A DNA stretch of 64,000 bases from Calidifontibacter indicus (GCF_003386865.1 NZ_QTUA01000001.1:1612001-1676000); one strand, 5' to 3'. Shown: positions 53,667 to 62,969, counted from the stretch's first letter. Translations and numbers: made by a program. Notes: generated from the letters alone by a model not told the origin.

Positions 53667-55190
53667 ATGACGAAGCACTCCGAAGACGCTCCTGTCCGCC
53701 TGCGCGTCGCGCCGTCGCCCACCGGCGACCCGCACGTCGGCACCGCCTACATGGCGATGTTCGACCTCGCCTACGCCCGCCAGCAGAGTGGCAAGTTCCT
53801 GCTGCGCATCGAGGACACCGACCGCGCGCGGTTCCGCGAGGACAGCGAGCAGCAGTTGTACGACACCCTTGAGTGGCTGCAACTGACCTGGGACGAAGGC
53901 CCCGACAAGGGTGGCCCGTACGCGCCCTACCGGCAGTCCGAGCGCCTCGACACCTACAAGCCGTACGTCGACCAACTCCTCGCCGACGGTCACGCCTACT
54001 ACTGCTGGTGCTCCTCCGAGCGCCTCGCCGAGATGCGCGAGCGTCAGCAGAAGCTGAAGCTGCCCACCGGCTACGACCGTCTCTGCCACGGCAAGACCGA
54101 GCAGGAGCGGCGTGAGCTGCCCGGCTTCAACGAGACCCCGGTCGTGCGCATGCTCGTGCCCGACGACGTCGAGCTCACCTTCGACGACCTCATCCTCGGC
54201 CGCACGTCGGCGCCCAAGCCCGACGACCAGGTCATCCTCAAGGCCGACGGGTTCCCGACCTACCACATGGCGGTCGTCGTCGACGACCACCTGATGAAGA
54301 TCAGCCACGTCGTGCGCGGTCAGGAATGGATCTCCAGCACGCCCAAGCACCTGCTGCTCTACAAGTGGCTCGGCTGGGACGCACCGCAGTTCGCCCACAT
54401 GCCGCTGCTGCGCGACGAGAAGAAGGCCAAGATCTCCAAGCGTAAGAACCCGTGGGCCCGCCTCACGTGGTTCAAGGAGCAGGGCTACCTGCCCGAGGCG
54501 CTCGTCAACTTCCTTGCGCTGCAAGGACATCCGCCGGTGATCGAGGCCGACGGCACCGAGCGTGAGATCTTCACGTTCGACGAGTTCGTCGAGCGTTTAG
54601 ACTGGGGCAAGATCAACCCGGCGGGCGCGATCTTCAACCTCGACAAGCTCAACTGGCTCAACGGGCACTACATCCGGGAGCTCGAGGTCGGCGACTTCGC
54701 CACCCGGCTGCTGCCCTTCCTGCACGCCGACGGTGTGCTCGAGGCCCACCCGTCGCTGCCGGAGCTCGGCCGACTCAAGCTGGTCGCCGAACTCATCCAG
54801 ACCCGCATCACACTGCTGTCCGAGGCGACGCCGCTGGTCAAGCCGTTCTACGTGGAGGACGAAGACCTCGAGATCGCCGACGACGCGCGTAAAGAACTCA
54901 AGGACAACGCCAAGGACGTGCTCGCCGCCGCGATCACGGCGCTCGAGCCGATCAGTGGTTCGCTCGGCACTCCGCTCGGTGAGGGCATCGAGTGGACCGC
55001 CGCGCGCATCGAGCAGGAACTGCGCGCTGCGATCGTCGACGGCCTGGGCGTGAAGCCCCGCCTGGCGTTCGGTCCGCTGCGCACTGCGGTATCCGGTCAG
55101 AAGATCTCGCCGCCGCTGTTCGAGTCGATGGAGATCCTCGGCAAGGCCGCCACGATCAACCGGTTGAAGCGACTGCACGACGAGCTCTGA
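53667..55190 (+). CDS. gltX: Glutamyl-tRNA synthetase
   Basis: 507 residues from ATG 53667. Class I synthetase: HIGH motif is PSPTGDPHVGTAYMAMFD, KMSKS motif is KKAKISKRKNPWARLTWF, and the anticodon-binding C-terminal cage is complete. Actinobacterial enzymes of this type usually also charge tRNA-Gln with Glu for later amidation by GatCAB, which would fit the tRNA-Gln/tRNA-Glu pair just downstream. TAGGAT at 53652-53657 is the probable -10. A hairpin terminator follows. Confidence 0.96.
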   Translation: MTKHSEDAPVRLRVAPSPTGDPHVGTAYMAMFDLAYARQQSGKFLLRIEDTDRARFREDSEQQLYDTLEWLQLTWDEGPDKGGPYAPYRQSERLDTYKPYVDQLLADGHAYYCWCSSERLAEMRERQQKLKLPTGYDRLCHGKTEQERRELPGFNETPVVRMLVPDDVELTFDDLILGRTSAPKPDDQVILKADGFPTYHMAVVVDDHLMKISHVVRGQEWISSTPKHLLLYKWLGWDAPQFAHMPLLRDEKKAKISKRKNPWARLTWFKEQGYLPEALVNFLALQGHPPVIEADGTEREIFTFDEFVERLDWGKINPAGAIFNLDKLNWLNGHYIRELEVGDFATRLLPFLHADGVLEAHPSLPELGRLKLVAELIQTRITLLSEATPLVKPFYVEDEDLEIADDARKELKDNAKDVLAAAITALEPISGSLGTPLGEGIEWTAARIEQELRAAIVDGLGVKPRLAFGPLRTAVSGQKISPPLFESMEILGKAATINRLKRLHDEL

Positions 55191-55199
55191 GAGCACATG

Positions 55200-55238
55200 A
55201 CGAGCGACCCGGTCTGTCTCGCAGGCCGGGTCGCTCGT
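55200..55238 (+). terminator. Hairpin terminator after gltX
   Basis: 17-bp stem: 55200-55216 with 55222-55238 around TCTCG, with one T-G pair. Ends the gltX transcript before the tRNA promoter. Confidence 0.8.
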
Positions 55239-55362
55239 TCGTTCAGGGTGGAACGCGCCGACGTCCGGGTGACTGGTGGGCCGTCCAGGCACCGTCCATA
55301 GCGAACGACGTGCCGCTGATCGACGCGCTCGCCGGCCCGCACGGTTCGACAGAACGCCCGAT

Positions 55363-55392
55363 TTGGGCAGTACGGACCGGCTCGGGTAATGT
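55363..55392 (+). promoter_or_regulatory. tRNA-Gln/tRNA-Glu promoter
   Basis: TTGGGC (55363-55368) and TAATGT (55387-55392) are 18 bases apart. Transcription would begin near 55400, about 50 bases before the first tRNA. Confidence 0.55.
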
Positions 55393-55451
55393 AACGCCTC
55401 GGTTCGCCCCACCCGAAGGTCTCCGGACGCGCGAGTAGGTCGATACCCTCT

Positions 55452-55523
55452 TGGGGTATGGTGTAATTGGCAGCACGACTGATTCTGGTTCAGTTAGTCT
55501 AGGTTCGAGTCCTGGTACCCCAG
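55452..55523 (+). tRNA. tRNA-Gln (CTG anticodon)
   Basis: 72 bases. Acceptor TGGGGTA pairs with TACCCCA (55516-55522), with discriminator G. Anticodon stem ACTGA/TCAGT holds the loop TTCTGGT with CTG at 55485-55487. The T arm is AGGTTCGAGTCCT. CCA is not encoded. Confidence 0.95.
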
Positions 55524-55603
55524 CTTTCGAGAAGCGATTCTCGATTCGGAGAAACAACGCCGATCCGGTAAAGTTTCTCCACGTGCCAAGTGGCGCGAAG
55601 TGC

Positions 55604-55676
55604 GGCCCCGTTGTGTAGCGGCCTAGCACGCCGCCCTCTCAAGGCGGTAGCGCGGGTTCGAATCCCGTCGGGGCTA
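55604..55676 (+). tRNA. tRNA-Glu (CTC anticodon)
   Basis: 73 bases. Acceptor GGCCCCG pairs with CGGGGCT (55669-55675; first pair G-T, as in other actinobacteria), with discriminator A. Anticodon stem CCGCC/GGCGG with CTC at 55638-55640. The T arm is GCGGGTTCGAATCCCG. CCA is not encoded. Confidence 0.96.
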
Positions 55677-55682
55677 CAACCA

Positions 55683-55720
55683 GCTCAAACCCTCTGCAAT
55701 GCAGGGGGTTTGAGCTTTTT
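55683..55720 (+). terminator. Intrinsic terminator after tRNA-Glu
   Basis: 15-bp stem (55683-55697 with 55701-55715, one T-G pair) followed by TTTTT at 55716-55720. The only hairpin-plus-T-run terminator of textbook form in the window. Confidence 0.92.
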
Positions 55721-56289
55721 CATGCCTGAAGCGAGTCAAGGTAGTGCGTGATCGCCTCGTCGTCGAGGTGGTGCGTCTCGCGTAAACCGCGCGCGATCGT
55801 GTCGAGGTAGGCGGTGCTCGGCGCATTCAGCGGCGGACGATGACCGGCAGGACAGGTGAACGTCACTACCGGGAGGTCGTCGAGTTCGTCGACGACCAGC
55901 AGCCGCTCGTAACGCCCCATGCCGAGTTCGTGCACGCGCTCGTGCCACAGCGGCTCGAGATCGATGTCGTCTCCAACGGCGCGGTGCATCTCCTGGGCGA
56001 CCAGGTCGCAGAACTGGGTGTGGGTGATCAGGTAGGCGCTGGCGAGGGCCCGGCCGACGAGATCGGGGTCGTAGAACGCCACACCGCCACCCCAGGTCGA
56101 CGACTCCCATCCGAAGAACACCGATCCGGGCAGCTCGATCGGCCGGATCTGCCGGGGTGCACGGGGGTCGCGCGACCCTTCGTGTGCGCGCTTGGCGCCG
56201 GCAGCTGTGCCGCCCTCGAGATAGCGCGCGAAGCGTTCGGCGGACAGGTTCGACCCGTATGCGGCGTACCAGACCAGTTCGTCAGTCAC
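55720..56289 (-). CDS. Gamma-glutamylcyclotransferase-like (GGCT) fold protein
   Basis: 189 residues. The signature YAAYGSNLSAERF of the GGCT/AIG2 fold begins at residue 8, followed by strands (IELPGSVFFGWESSTWGGGV) and the catalytic-type acidic/hydrophobic middle. Often mislabelled histone deacetylase in actinobacteria. It may remove gamma-glutamyl groups or act on related amines; the catalytic Glu cannot be fixed without an alignment. Its stop codon touches the T run of the tRNA terminator on the opposite strand. Confidence 0.82.
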   Translation of the reverse strand: MTDELVWYAAYGSNLSAERFARYLEGGTAAGAKRAHEGSRDPRAPRQIRPIELPGSVFFGWESSTWGGGVAFYDPDLVGRALASAYLITHTQFCDLVAQEMHRAVGDDIDLEPLWHERVHELGMGRYERLLVVDELDDLPVVTFTCPAGHRPPLNAPSTAYLDTIARGLRETHHLDDEAITHYLDSLQA

Positions 56290-56352
56290 GCTCCGTGACG
56301 TTACCTACCGAACCGACCGGCCGACCGAACTGATCGAGCCTCCGGGGCCAGG

Positions 56353-57108
56353 TCAGCCGACGTCCGACGCCTGACGCGGGCGCTGCTGTGCGGCGTGCGC
56401 GCGGGCGAGGATCTCGGTCAGCTTGTTCGCTCCCGCCACGACCGTCGCGGCGTGCAGTCGTCCGGGCTGGCGAGAAACCCGCTCGATCGGACCCGAGATC
56501 GACACTGCGGCGATGACGCGTCCGGAGGGGGAGCGCACCGGGGCCGATACCGAAGCGACGCCCTGCTCGCGCTCACCGACGCTCTGCGCCCAGCCGCGAC
56601 GGCGCACACCCGACAGCATGGTGGCCGAGAACTTCGCGCCCTGCAGGCCGCGGTGCAGGCGGTCGGGCTCCTCCCAGGCGAGCAACACCTGCGCCGCCGA
56701 GCCGGCGTGCATCGACAACGTCGCCCCGACCGGGATCGAGTCGCGCAGGCCCATCGGTCGGTCGGCCGCGGCGACACAGATGCGCTGGTCACCCTGACGA
56801 CGGAACAGCTGTGCGCTCTCGTGGGTGTGGTCGCGCAGCGCGCCGAGCACCGGGCCGGCGGCGGCGAGGAGGCGGTCCTCGCCTGCGGCCGAGGCGAGTT
56901 CACCCAGGCGCGGGCCGAGGATGAACCGACCCTGCAGATCGCGCGCGACGAGTCGGTGGTGCTCGAGCGCGACCGCGAGTCGATGCGCCGTCGGGCGGGC
57001 CAGGCCGGTGTGCGCCACCAGCTGGGCGAGGGTCGAGGGACCTGCCTCGAGAGCTGCAAGTACGACGGCGGCCTTGTCCAGGACGCCGACACCGCTAGTG
57101 TTGTCCAT
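56353..57108 (-). CDS. ndgR: IclR-family regulator of leuCD (NdgR/LtbR-like)
   Basis: 251 residues from ATG 57108; an ATG at 57129 would add seven. HTH (about 5-60; GVGVLDKAAVVLAALEAGP, LAQLVAHTGLARPTAHRLAV) and full IclR ligand domain (SIPVGATLSMHAGSAAQVLL; VGEREQGVASVSAPVRSPSG). In Streptomyces and Corynebacterium the orthologue sits divergent to leuCD and controls leucine and other amino acid genes. The same arrangement is seen here: 104 bases separate it from leuC, with a CGTCTC/GAGACG inverted repeat at 57122-57140. Confidence 0.88.
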   Translation of the reverse strand: MDNTSGVGVLDKAAVVLAALEAGPSTLAQLVAHTGLARPTAHRLAVALEHHRLVARDLQGRFILGPRLGELASAAGEDRLLAAAGPVLGALRDHTHESAQLFRRQGDQRICVAAADRPMGLRDSIPVGATLSMHAGSAAQVLLAWEEPDRLHRGLQGAKFSATMLSGVRRRGWAQSVGEREQGVASVSAPVRSPSGRVIAAVSISGPIERVSRQPGRLHAATVVAGANKLTEILARAHAAQQRPRQASDVG

Positions 57109-57121
57109 GTAATGATATTGC

Positions 57122-57140
57122 CGTCTCATTGAGCGAGACG
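57122..57140. promoter_or_regulatory. Inverted repeat between ndgR and leuC
   Basis: CGTCTC (57122-57127) and GAGACG (57135-57140) are separated by seven bases in the divergent region. Candidate operator for the IclR protein; short arms keep this uncertain. Confidence 0.4.
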
Positions 57141-57212
57141 CAAGTTCGGGACGGCAATCAGTCGGCGATTCTGCTGATGTAGGTGTTTTCGATTTGCAGG
57201 AAAGGGTGGGTC

Positions 57213-58616
57213 ATGGGACACACGCTCGCGGAGAAGGTGTGGGAACAGCATGTCGTGCGACATGCCGAAGGAGAACCGGATCTTCTCTACATCGACCTCC
57301 ACCTCCTGCACGAGGTGACCAGCCCGCAGGCCTTCGACGGCCTCCGCCTGGCCGGTCGGCCGGTGCGTCGTCCCGACCTGTCGCTGGCGACCGAGGACCA
57401 CAACGTTCCGACGACCCCCGGGCCGATCACCGACGTCGTCAGCCGCACCCAGGTCGAGACGCTGCGCAAGAACTGCGAGGAGTTCGGCGTGCGGCTCTAC
57501 CCGATGGGCTCGGCCGAGCAGGGCATCGTGCACATCATCGGTCCGCAGCTGGGCCTCACCCAGCCGGGCATGACGATCGTCTGCGGTGACAGCCACACCT
57601 CCACCCACGGTGCATTCGGCGCGCTCGCGTTCGGCATCGGCACCAGCGAGGTCGAGCACGTGCTCGCCACCCAGACGCTGCCGCTCAAGCCGTTCAAGAC
57701 GATGGCGATCAACGTCGAGGGTGAACTCCCTGAGGGCGTCACCGCGAAGGACATCATCCTCGCCGTGATCGCCAAGATCGGCACCGGCGGCGGCCAGGGC
57801 TACGTGCTGGAGTATCGCGGCTCGGCCATCCGTGCGCTGTCGATGGAAGCGCGAATGACCATGTGCAACATGTCGATCGAGGCCGGCGCCCGCGCCGGCA
57901 TGATCGCCCCGGACGACACGACGTTCGACTACCTCAAGGGTCGCGACCACGCGCCGCAGGGAGCCGACTGGGACGCCGCCGTCGCGGCCTGGCGCGAACT
58001 CGTCACCGACGACGACGCGAAGTTCGACACGGTCGTCGACATCGACGCCAGCGAGTTGTCGCCGTTCGTCACCTGGGGCACGAACCCGGGCCAAGGACTG
58101 CCGTTGTCGGCGTCCGTGCCCGAGCTGGACAAGATCGGTGACGACAACCAGCGCTTCGCCGCCGAGAAGGCCATCGAGTACATGGGCCTGACGCCGGGAA
58201 TGCCGTTGAAGCAGATCGCGATCGACACGGTCTTCCTCGGTTCGTGCACCAACGGACGCATCGAGGACCTGCGCGCGGCCGCCGACATCATCAAGGGTCG
58301 CAAGGTGGCCGATGGGTTGCGCATGCTCGTCGTGCCCGGCTCGGCCAAGGTGCGGCTCGAGGCCGAGGGCGAGGGTCTGGACAAGGTCTTCGAGGAGGCC
58401 GGTGCCGAGTGGCGCCTGGCCGGCTGCTCGATGTGCCTCGGCATGAACCCCGACCAGCTGGCTCCGGGGGAGCGCAGCGCGTCGACGTCCAACCGCAACT
58501 TCGAAGGACGCCAGGGCAAGGGTGGCCGCACCCACCTGGTGAGCCCGCTGGTCGCGGCTGCGACCGCCGTGCGCGGCACGCTGTCGAGCCCGGCCGACCT
58601 GGTGGAAGGAAAGTGA
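57213..58616 (+). CDS. leuC: 3-isopropylmalate dehydratase large subunit
   Basis: 467 residues. Aconitase-family half that carries the [4Fe-4S] cluster: Cys in [13 protein letters not shown] and in [10 protein letters not shown]. Other marks are [21 protein letters not shown] and [16 protein letters not shown]. With LeuD it isomerises 2- to 3-isopropylmalate for leucine synthesis in the cytosol. Start ATG 57213, with GGAAAGGG upstream (57198-57206 region). leuD follows two bases after the stop. Confidence 0.97.
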   Translation: MGHTLAEKVWEQHVVRHAEGEPDLLYIDLHLLHEVTSPQAFDGLRLAGRPVRRPDLSLATEDHNVPTTPGPITDVVSRTQVETLRKNCEEFGVRLYPMGSAEQGIVHIIGPQLGLTQPGMTIVCGDSHTSTHGAFGALAFGIGTSEVEHVLATQTLPLKPFKTMAINVEGELPEGVTAKDIILAVIAKIGTGGGQGYVLEYRGSAIRALSMEARMTMCNMSIEAGARAGMIAPDDTTFDYLKGRDHAPQGADWDAAVAAWRELVTDDDAKFDTVVDIDASELSPFVTWGTNPGQGLPLSASVPELDKIGDDNQRFAAEKAIEYMGLTPGMPLKQIAIDTVFLGSCTNGRIEDLRAAADIIKGRKVADGLRMLVVPGSAKVRLEAEGEGLDKVFEEAGAEWRLAGCSMCLGMNPDQLAPGERSASTSNRNFEGRQGKGGRTHLVSPLVAAATAVRGTLSSPADLVEGK

Positions 58617-58618
58617 CG

Positions 58619-59212
58619 ATGGAGAAGTTCGAGACACACACCGGTGTCGGAGTTCCGTTGCGCCGCAGCAATGTCGACACCGACCAGATCATCCCCGCGG
58701 TCTACCTCAAGCGGGTTACCCGCACCGGGTTCGAGGACGGACTCTTCGCCGCGTGGCGCGGTGAGGAGACCTTCGTGCTCAACAACCCGCAGTTCGCGGA
58801 CGGGTCTGTGCTCGTCGCCGGTCCCGACTTCGGCACGGGGTCTTCGCGTGAGCACGCCGTCTGGGCGCTGATGGACTACGGCTTCAAGGTCGTGCTGAGT
58901 TCGCGCTTCGCCGACATCTTCCGTGGCAACTCCGGCAAGGCCGGATTGCTCACCGCGCAGCTGCGGCAGGACGACATCGAGCTGCTGTGGAAGCTGCTGG
59001 AGAACGAGCCGGGCACGCAGGTGCGGGTCGACCTGGTCGAGCGCACGGTGACCGCCGGCGAGCACACCTTCGCCTTCGAAGTCGACGACTACACCCGGTG
59101 GCGCCTGCTCGAAGGCCTCGACGACATCAGCCTCACGCTGCGACACGCGGACGAGATCGAAAAATTCGAATCGACCCGTCCGAGCTGGAAACCGGCCGTC
59201 GAGCCCGCCTGA
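58619..59212 (+). CDS. leuD: 3-isopropylmalate dehydratase small subunit
   Basis: 197 residues, the swivel domain of the dehydratase: [39 protein letters not shown] and [15 protein letters not shown] carry the substrate-binding residues. Start ATG 58619, eight bases after GGAAGGA; GTG 58613 is too close to it. Forms one operon with leuC and is closed by a perfect hairpin. Confidence 0.97.
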   Translation: MEKFETHTGVGVPLRRSNVDTDQIIPAVYLKRVTRTGFEDGLFAAWRGEETFVLNNPQFADGSVLVAGPDFGTGSSREHAVWALMDYGFKVVLSSRFADIFRGNSGKAGLLTAQLRQDDIELLWKLLENEPGTQVRVDLVERTVTAGEHTFAFEVDDYTRWRLLEGLDDISLTLRHADEIEKFESTRPSWKPAVEPA

Positions 59213-59223
59213 TCGACGACGAA

Positions 59224-59259
59224 CAATTGGCCCCGAACCACGCGGTTCGGGGCCAATTG
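59224..59259 (+). terminator. Perfect 16-bp hairpin terminator after leuD
   Basis: 59224-59239 pairs with 59244-59259 around ACGC. No T run follows. Confidence 0.88.
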
Positions 59260-59383
59260 CGTTGATGGCCAGTGGTATTGGCCAGAACGTGCCGGTGGTG
59301 GGCACGGGGCGGGGGGTCTGCCGAAGGGTTCGGTGACTGCGTGAATGTCATTGCGGCACAACGTATTGCGGGGAATCTGATGG

Positions 59384-59412
59384 TTGCCAGTGTCGGGGGT
59401 CGGCCCTAACGT
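59384..59412 (+). promoter_or_regulatory. hupB promoter
   Basis: TTGCCA (59384-59389) and TAACGT (59407-59412) with 17-base spacing. Transcription would start near 59419, leaving a leader of about 80 bases that ends with GAAGGGG (59487-59493). The rest of 59260-59501 holds no gene. Confidence 0.7.
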
Positions 59413-59501
59413 CTGTTCTGAGCCGTACGACAACGGGCGGTTCATCGGACAGGGGAGACTTCCGGACCACCGGGCCCCGGTAACCCGAAGGGGTGTCAGT
59501 T

Positions 59502-60008
59502 GTGAACAAGGCAGATCTGGTGACCGCCATCGAGACTCGTCTCGGTGGGCGGAAGGCGGCGACCGACGCCGTCGACGCCGTGCTCGACGTGATCATCCGT
59601 GAGGTGGCTCGTGGCAACAAGGTCACGATCACCGGTTTCGGCACCTTCGAGAAGGTGACCCGTGCGGCCCGTACCGGCCGCAACCCGCGCACCGGCGAGA
59701 CGGTGCCGATCAAGAAGTCGGCTGTGCCGAAGTTCAAGCCGGGCACCGGTTTCAAGGCCGTCGTGGCCAAGCCGAGCAGCCTGCCGAAGACCGGAAATGC
59801 CGCCGGTCGCGCAGCCGCCGGCACCGCCGGCACGGCAGCGCCTGCCAAGAAGGCCGCGGCGAAGAAGACCGCGACGAAGGCTGCGGCCAAGAAGACCGCG
59901 ACGAAGGCCACCGCCACCAAGACGGCGGCGAAGAAGGCTCCGGCCAAGAAGACCACGGCCGCCACCAAGACGGCCGCCAAGAAGACCACCCGCGCCGCGA
60001 AGAAGTAG
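59502..60008 (+). CDS. hupB: HU-like nucleoid protein HupB with lysine-rich tail
   Basis: 168 residues from GTG 59502, with GAAGGGG upstream. Residues 1-93 are the HU fold (NKADLVTAIETRLGGRKAAT; ITGFGTFEKV; ARTGRNPRTGE, the DNA-arm). The rest is a PAKKA/KKTATKAA tail like histone H1, typical of actinobacterial HupB, which binds and bends DNA and helps pack the chromosome. A short insertion (LPKTGNAAGRAAAGTAGTAA) precedes the tail. It lies alone between strong terminators. Confidence 0.97.
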   Translation: MNKADLVTAIETRLGGRKAATDAVDAVLDVIIREVARGNKVTITGFGTFEKVTRAARTGRNPRTGETVPIKKSAVPKFKPGTGFKAVVAKPSSLPKTGNAAGRAAAGTAGTAAPAKKAAAKKTATKAAAKKTATKATATKTAAKKAPAKKTTAATKTAAKKTTRAAKK

Positions 60009-60023
60009 TCGCAGCACGCACCA

Positions 60024-60057
60024 CGAACGGCCCCGCTCCGGTGAGCGGGGCCGTTCG
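60024..60057 (+). terminator. 15-bp hairpin terminator after hupB
   Basis: 60024-60038 pairs with 60043-60057 around CGGT. Also faces the convergent 70-residue gene. Confidence 0.85.
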
Positions 60058-60060
60058 GCG

Positions 60061-60090
60061 TTGTGGTCGGTTGTGGTCGGTTGTGGTCGG
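60061..60090. repeat. Three tandem 10-bp repeats
   Basis: TTGTGGTCGG repeated at 60061, 60071 and 60081, then a degraded fourth copy (TGGTGATCGG). It lies between the hupB terminator and the end of a convergent gene. Confidence 0.85.
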
Positions 60091-60103
60091 TGGTGATCGG
60101 TCG

Positions 60104-60316
60104 TCAGCGGATGCGCTGGCCCGGGCCGATGCCTTCCATCCACATCCGGCTGATGCCCGAGGCGCCCACCTCGATGTTGAGCCGCTGTCCCGGACGCAGA
60201 TGCAGCATGCCGGTCGCAGCGAACACCTGTGCTCCGAACTCGAGTTCGCGGCCGTTGTCGGTGAGCACGCTGCCGGTGCCGGCGGCGGGGTCGAAGGTGT
60301 GGACGGTCGCCTGCAT
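60104..60316 (-). CDS. Small OB/cold-shock-like protein coupled to cofC
   Basis: 70 residues from ATG 60316. The sequence TVHTFDPAAGTGSVLTDNG followed by RELEFGAQVF has the strand-turn-strand of cold-shock or S1-like OB folds, but without the RNP aromatic residues. Its ATG overlaps the cofC/fbiD stop (ATGA), so the two are made together. Function unknown; it may bind RNA or a partner of F420 synthesis. Confidence 0.72.
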   Translation of the reverse strand: MQATVHTFDPAAGTGSVLTDNGRELEFGAQVFAATGMLHLRPGQRLNIEVGASGISRMWMEGIGPGQRIR

Positions 60317-60984
60317 CAACTCACTCCGGCTTCGTGGTTGTGGGCGCGCGGTGCGCCGGTGCTGTCGAGCAGCCCGGCGGTGCGCGGACCGAGGCCCAAC
60401 CGGGTGGCGCGCTCGAATGCGTCGGTGTCATCGACGTCGGTGCGAAGAGGCGCCAGATCGAGGGTCAGCACGGTCGCCGTGCGGCTGTGCCGGGCGGCCG
60501 ATCCGGCACCGAAGCGCGGCACCAGCCGGGCCGCGTCATGGTGGGTCAGCAAGACCGTGCCGTCACCCGACTCGTCGGGCACCACGCTGGATTCGGTTGC
60601 AGCGCAAGCCCGTAGACCGTCGTACAACACGTCTGCGGTGAGCGCGGGCAGGTCGCCAAGCAGCACCGCGCCGGCCGCGCCGGGGGAGGTGCGCACCAGG
60701 TGCGCGAGGCCCGCCTCGATGGCCGGGTTGAGTCCGCGTCCGGGATCGTCCACCACGGTGGCACCCAGCGCCTCGGCGTTGGTGCGCACGGTCGGGTCGT
60801 CGGTCACCACGAACACCTGTGCGGCGGGCACGACCTGCAGCACGACGTCCAGGGTGTCGAGCGCCATGGCGAGCGCGAGGGCCGACCGCTCCACGCCGGC
60901 AGGCGGGGTCAATCGGCTCTTGCCGCGGGCGGTGTGCTTCACCGGCACCACCAGATGCCAGGTCGAGGTCAGGGTCGGGCTCAC
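60316..60984 (-). CDS. fbiD: F420 synthesis guanylyltransferase CofC/FbiD
   Basis: 222 residues from GTG 60984. Nucleotidyltransferase fold: LVVPVKHTARGKSRL at the start (the VPxKxxxxxKSRL signature), VFVVTDDPTVRTNAEALGA, VLLGDLPALTAD with the metal-binding Asp, and FGAGSAARHS. Activates 2-phospholactate or phosphoenolpyruvate with GTP for coenzyme F420. The mycobacterial orthologue is also next to gpsA. It is divergent from plsC-gpsA. No other F420 gene is in the window. Confidence 0.9.
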   Translation of the reverse strand: MSPTLTSTWHLVVPVKHTARGKSRLTPPAGVERSALALAMALDTLDVVLQVVPAAQVFVVTDDPTVRTNAEALGATVVDDPGRGLNPAIEAGLAHLVRTSPGAAGAVLLGDLPALTADVLYDGLRACAATESSVVPDESGDGTVLLTHHDAARLVPRFGAGSAARHSRTATVLTLDLAPLRTDVDDTDAFERATRLGLGPRTAGLLDSTGAPRAHNHEAGVS

Positions 60985-61144
60985 CCGCTCATCGTCCCAG
61001 ATCGGCCGCCGAGCCCCGGCGTGGCCACCCGCGGGTGGAAACGCGTCGAGCCCGATCGGCGGGCAGGAAGTCGACATCGACCGCCGTCGGCCAGCATGAT
61101 GAACCGGACTGCAGCAGAAACCGACCCGAGGCGGAGGAGACCAG

Positions 61145-61933
61145 GTGGCGCACCCTGAGTTGAGCGAGGACATCACCCCGATGTACAGCAACATCATCAA
61201 GGGGCTGTGGCCGGTTCTGCTGCGCACCTGGCGACACGACTGGAGAGGCGGGGAGAACATTCCGCGCACCGGCGGGTTCGTCGCCGCGTCCAACCACCTG
61301 TCGTACGTCGACGCGTTCACGCTCGCGCAGTTCCTCGTGGCGCAGGGCCGCGCACCCCGCTACCTGGCGAAGTCGGCCCTGTTCGGAATTCCGGGGGTGA
61401 AGTCGGTGATGACCGGCACCGGGCAGATCCCGGTGGTGCGTGGGTCGAGCAAGGCGGTGCACGCCTATGAAGCCGCCCTGAAGGCGATCAAGCAGGGCGA
61501 CTGTGTCTGCGTGCTGCCCGAGGGCACGATGACCCGCGACAAGGACCTCTGGCCGATGCCCGCCAAGACCGGTGCCGCACGCATCGCCTTGTCGACCGGC
61601 TGCCCGGTGGTGCCGATCGCGATGTGGGGCACCCACGAGGTGCTGTACCCGTACAAGGACGTCGCGCCGCGGCTCTTCCCGCGCAAGACGATCAAGGTCT
61701 ACGCCGGCCCGCCGGTCGACCTCGACGATCTGCGTGACGGCCCGGTGACCAGCGAGACCTTGCGAATCGCGACCGACCGGCTGATGGCAGCCATCACCGG
61801 CCTGCTGGAGACGGCGCGGGGCGAGCAGGCGCCGCCGCGTGCACCCCGTGACACCGGGGCGGACGCCGGGCAGGGCACGGAGCCGGGCAGTGAACACAGC
61901 ACCGAAGCGACCGACGGTGGGGAGAAGTCATGA
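61145..61933 (+). CDS. 1-acyl-glycerol-3-phosphate acyltransferase (PlsC family)
   Basis: 262 residues from GTG 61145, after GGAGGAG. The HX4D motif is NHLSYVD (near 50), the substrate motif is PEGTMTRD, and a third block is [11 protein letters not shown]. Membrane-associated enzyme that makes phosphatidate for phospholipids. The tail from about 220 is a disordered Pro/Gly/Glu stretch. Its stop overlaps the gpsA start (ATGA), coupling acylation to glycerol-3-phosphate supply. Confidence 0.92.
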   Translation: MAHPELSEDITPMYSNIIKGLWPVLLRTWRHDWRGGENIPRTGGFVAASNHLSYVDAFTLAQFLVAQGRAPRYLAKSALFGIPGVKSVMTGTGQIPVVRGSSKAVHAYEAALKAIKQGDCVCVLPEGTMTRDKDLWPMPAKTGAARIALSTGCPVVPIAMWGTHEVLYPYKDVAPRLFPRKTIKVYAGPPVDLDDLRDGPVTSETLRIATDRLMAAITGLLETARGEQAPPRAPRDTGADAGQGTEPGSEHSTEATDGGEKS

Positions 61934-62928
61934 GCGTCGCAGTTCTGGGTAGTGGTAGTTGGGGCACGGCATTCGCGATGGTGATGGCCGATGCCGGTCA
62001 GGACGTCACGCTGTGGGCTCGGCGCGAGGAGGTGGCGGCGACGATCAACGACACCCGACGCAACGCCGACTACCTGCCCGACACCGAGTTGCCCGACAAC
62101 TTGCGGGCCACCAGCGACGTCGGCGAGGCGCTCGACTCCGCCGAGATCGTGGTGCTCGCGGTGCCGTCGCAGAGCCTGCGGGACAACCTCGGTGACTGGG
62201 GCGGTCACATCCCACAGGAGTCGGCCGTCGTGTCGCTGATGAAGGGCATCGAGCTCGGCACCAGCAAGCGGATGAGTGAGGTCATCACCGACGCCGGCGA
62301 CATCGACCCTGCGCGGGTCGTCGTGGTGTCGGGCCCGAACCTCGCCAAGGAGATCGCCGCGCGTCAGCCGGCCGCGTCCGTCGTGGCGTCGACCAGCCCC
62401 CGGATGCGGGCCCGGGTGGCCGAAGCGTGCGCCACGCCGTACTTCCGGCCCTACCTCGGCGGTGACGTCGTCGGCACCGAGATCGCCGGTGCCACCAAGA
62501 ACGTCATCGCGCTCGCGTGCGGCATGGCGTCGGGCATGGGCATGGGCGACAACACGCTCGCCAGCCTGATCACCCGTGGCCTCGCCGAGACGGCTCGGTT
62601 GGGCACCGGGCTCGGTGCCGACCCGCAGACCTTCCTCGGGCTCGCCGGGGTCGGTGACCTGATGGCCACGTGCGCGTCGCCGCTGTCTCGCAACCGCACC
62701 TTCGGCTACTCGCTCGGTCAGGGTAAGACGCTGGAGGAGACCATCGCGGCCACCAAGCAGGTGGCCGAGGGCGTGAAGTCGTGCAAGTCGATCCTCGAGC
62801 TCGCGCGCTCGGTCGATGTCGACGTGCCGATCGTCGAGAACGTCGAAGCCGTTGTCTACGAGGGGCGTTCGACCCGCGAGGTGGTCACCGCGTTGATGTC
62901 GCGGGCGCGCAAGCTCGAGTCGAACTGA
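61930..62928 (+). CDS. gpsA: NAD(P)-dependent glycerol-3-phosphate dehydrogenase
   Basis: 332 residues. Reduces dihydroxyacetone phosphate to sn-glycerol-3-phosphate, the phospholipid backbone. Dinucleotide loop [10 protein letters not shown] (residues 6-15), the GPNLAKEIA motif with the catalytic Lys, [11 protein letters not shown], and [11 protein letters not shown]. Overlaps plsC by four bases. A hairpin terminator follows and also serves the convergent PLP enzyme gene. Confidence 0.97.
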   Translation: MSVAVLGSGSWGTAFAMVMADAGQDVTLWARREEVAATINDTRRNADYLPDTELPDNLRATSDVGEALDSAEIVVLAVPSQSLRDNLGDWGGHIPQESAVVSLMKGIELGTSKRMSEVITDAGDIDPARVVVVSGPNLAKEIAARQPAASVVASTSPRMRARVAEACATPYFRPYLGGDVVGTEIAGATKNVIALACGMASGMGMGDNTLASLITRGLAETARLGTGLGADPQTFLGLAGVGDLMATCASPLSRNRTFGYSLGQGKTLEETIAATKQVAEGVKSCKSILELARSVDVDVPIVENVEAVVYEGRSTREVVTALMSRARKLESN

Positions 62929-62930
62929 GC

Positions 62931-62969
62931 GCCGTTCGGTCGCTCGCGCAGCGCACGCGACCGAGCGGC
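62931..62969. terminator. Bidirectional hairpin between gpsA and the PLP enzyme gene
   Basis: 62931-62943 pairs with 62957-62969 (13 bp, one T-G pair) around a 13-base loop that can also pair internally. Confidence 0.7.

Noticed and set aside
55444-55720. tRNA-linked integration site
   Set aside because: No integrase, direct repeat of a tRNA end or foreign-looking DNA follows either tRNA.
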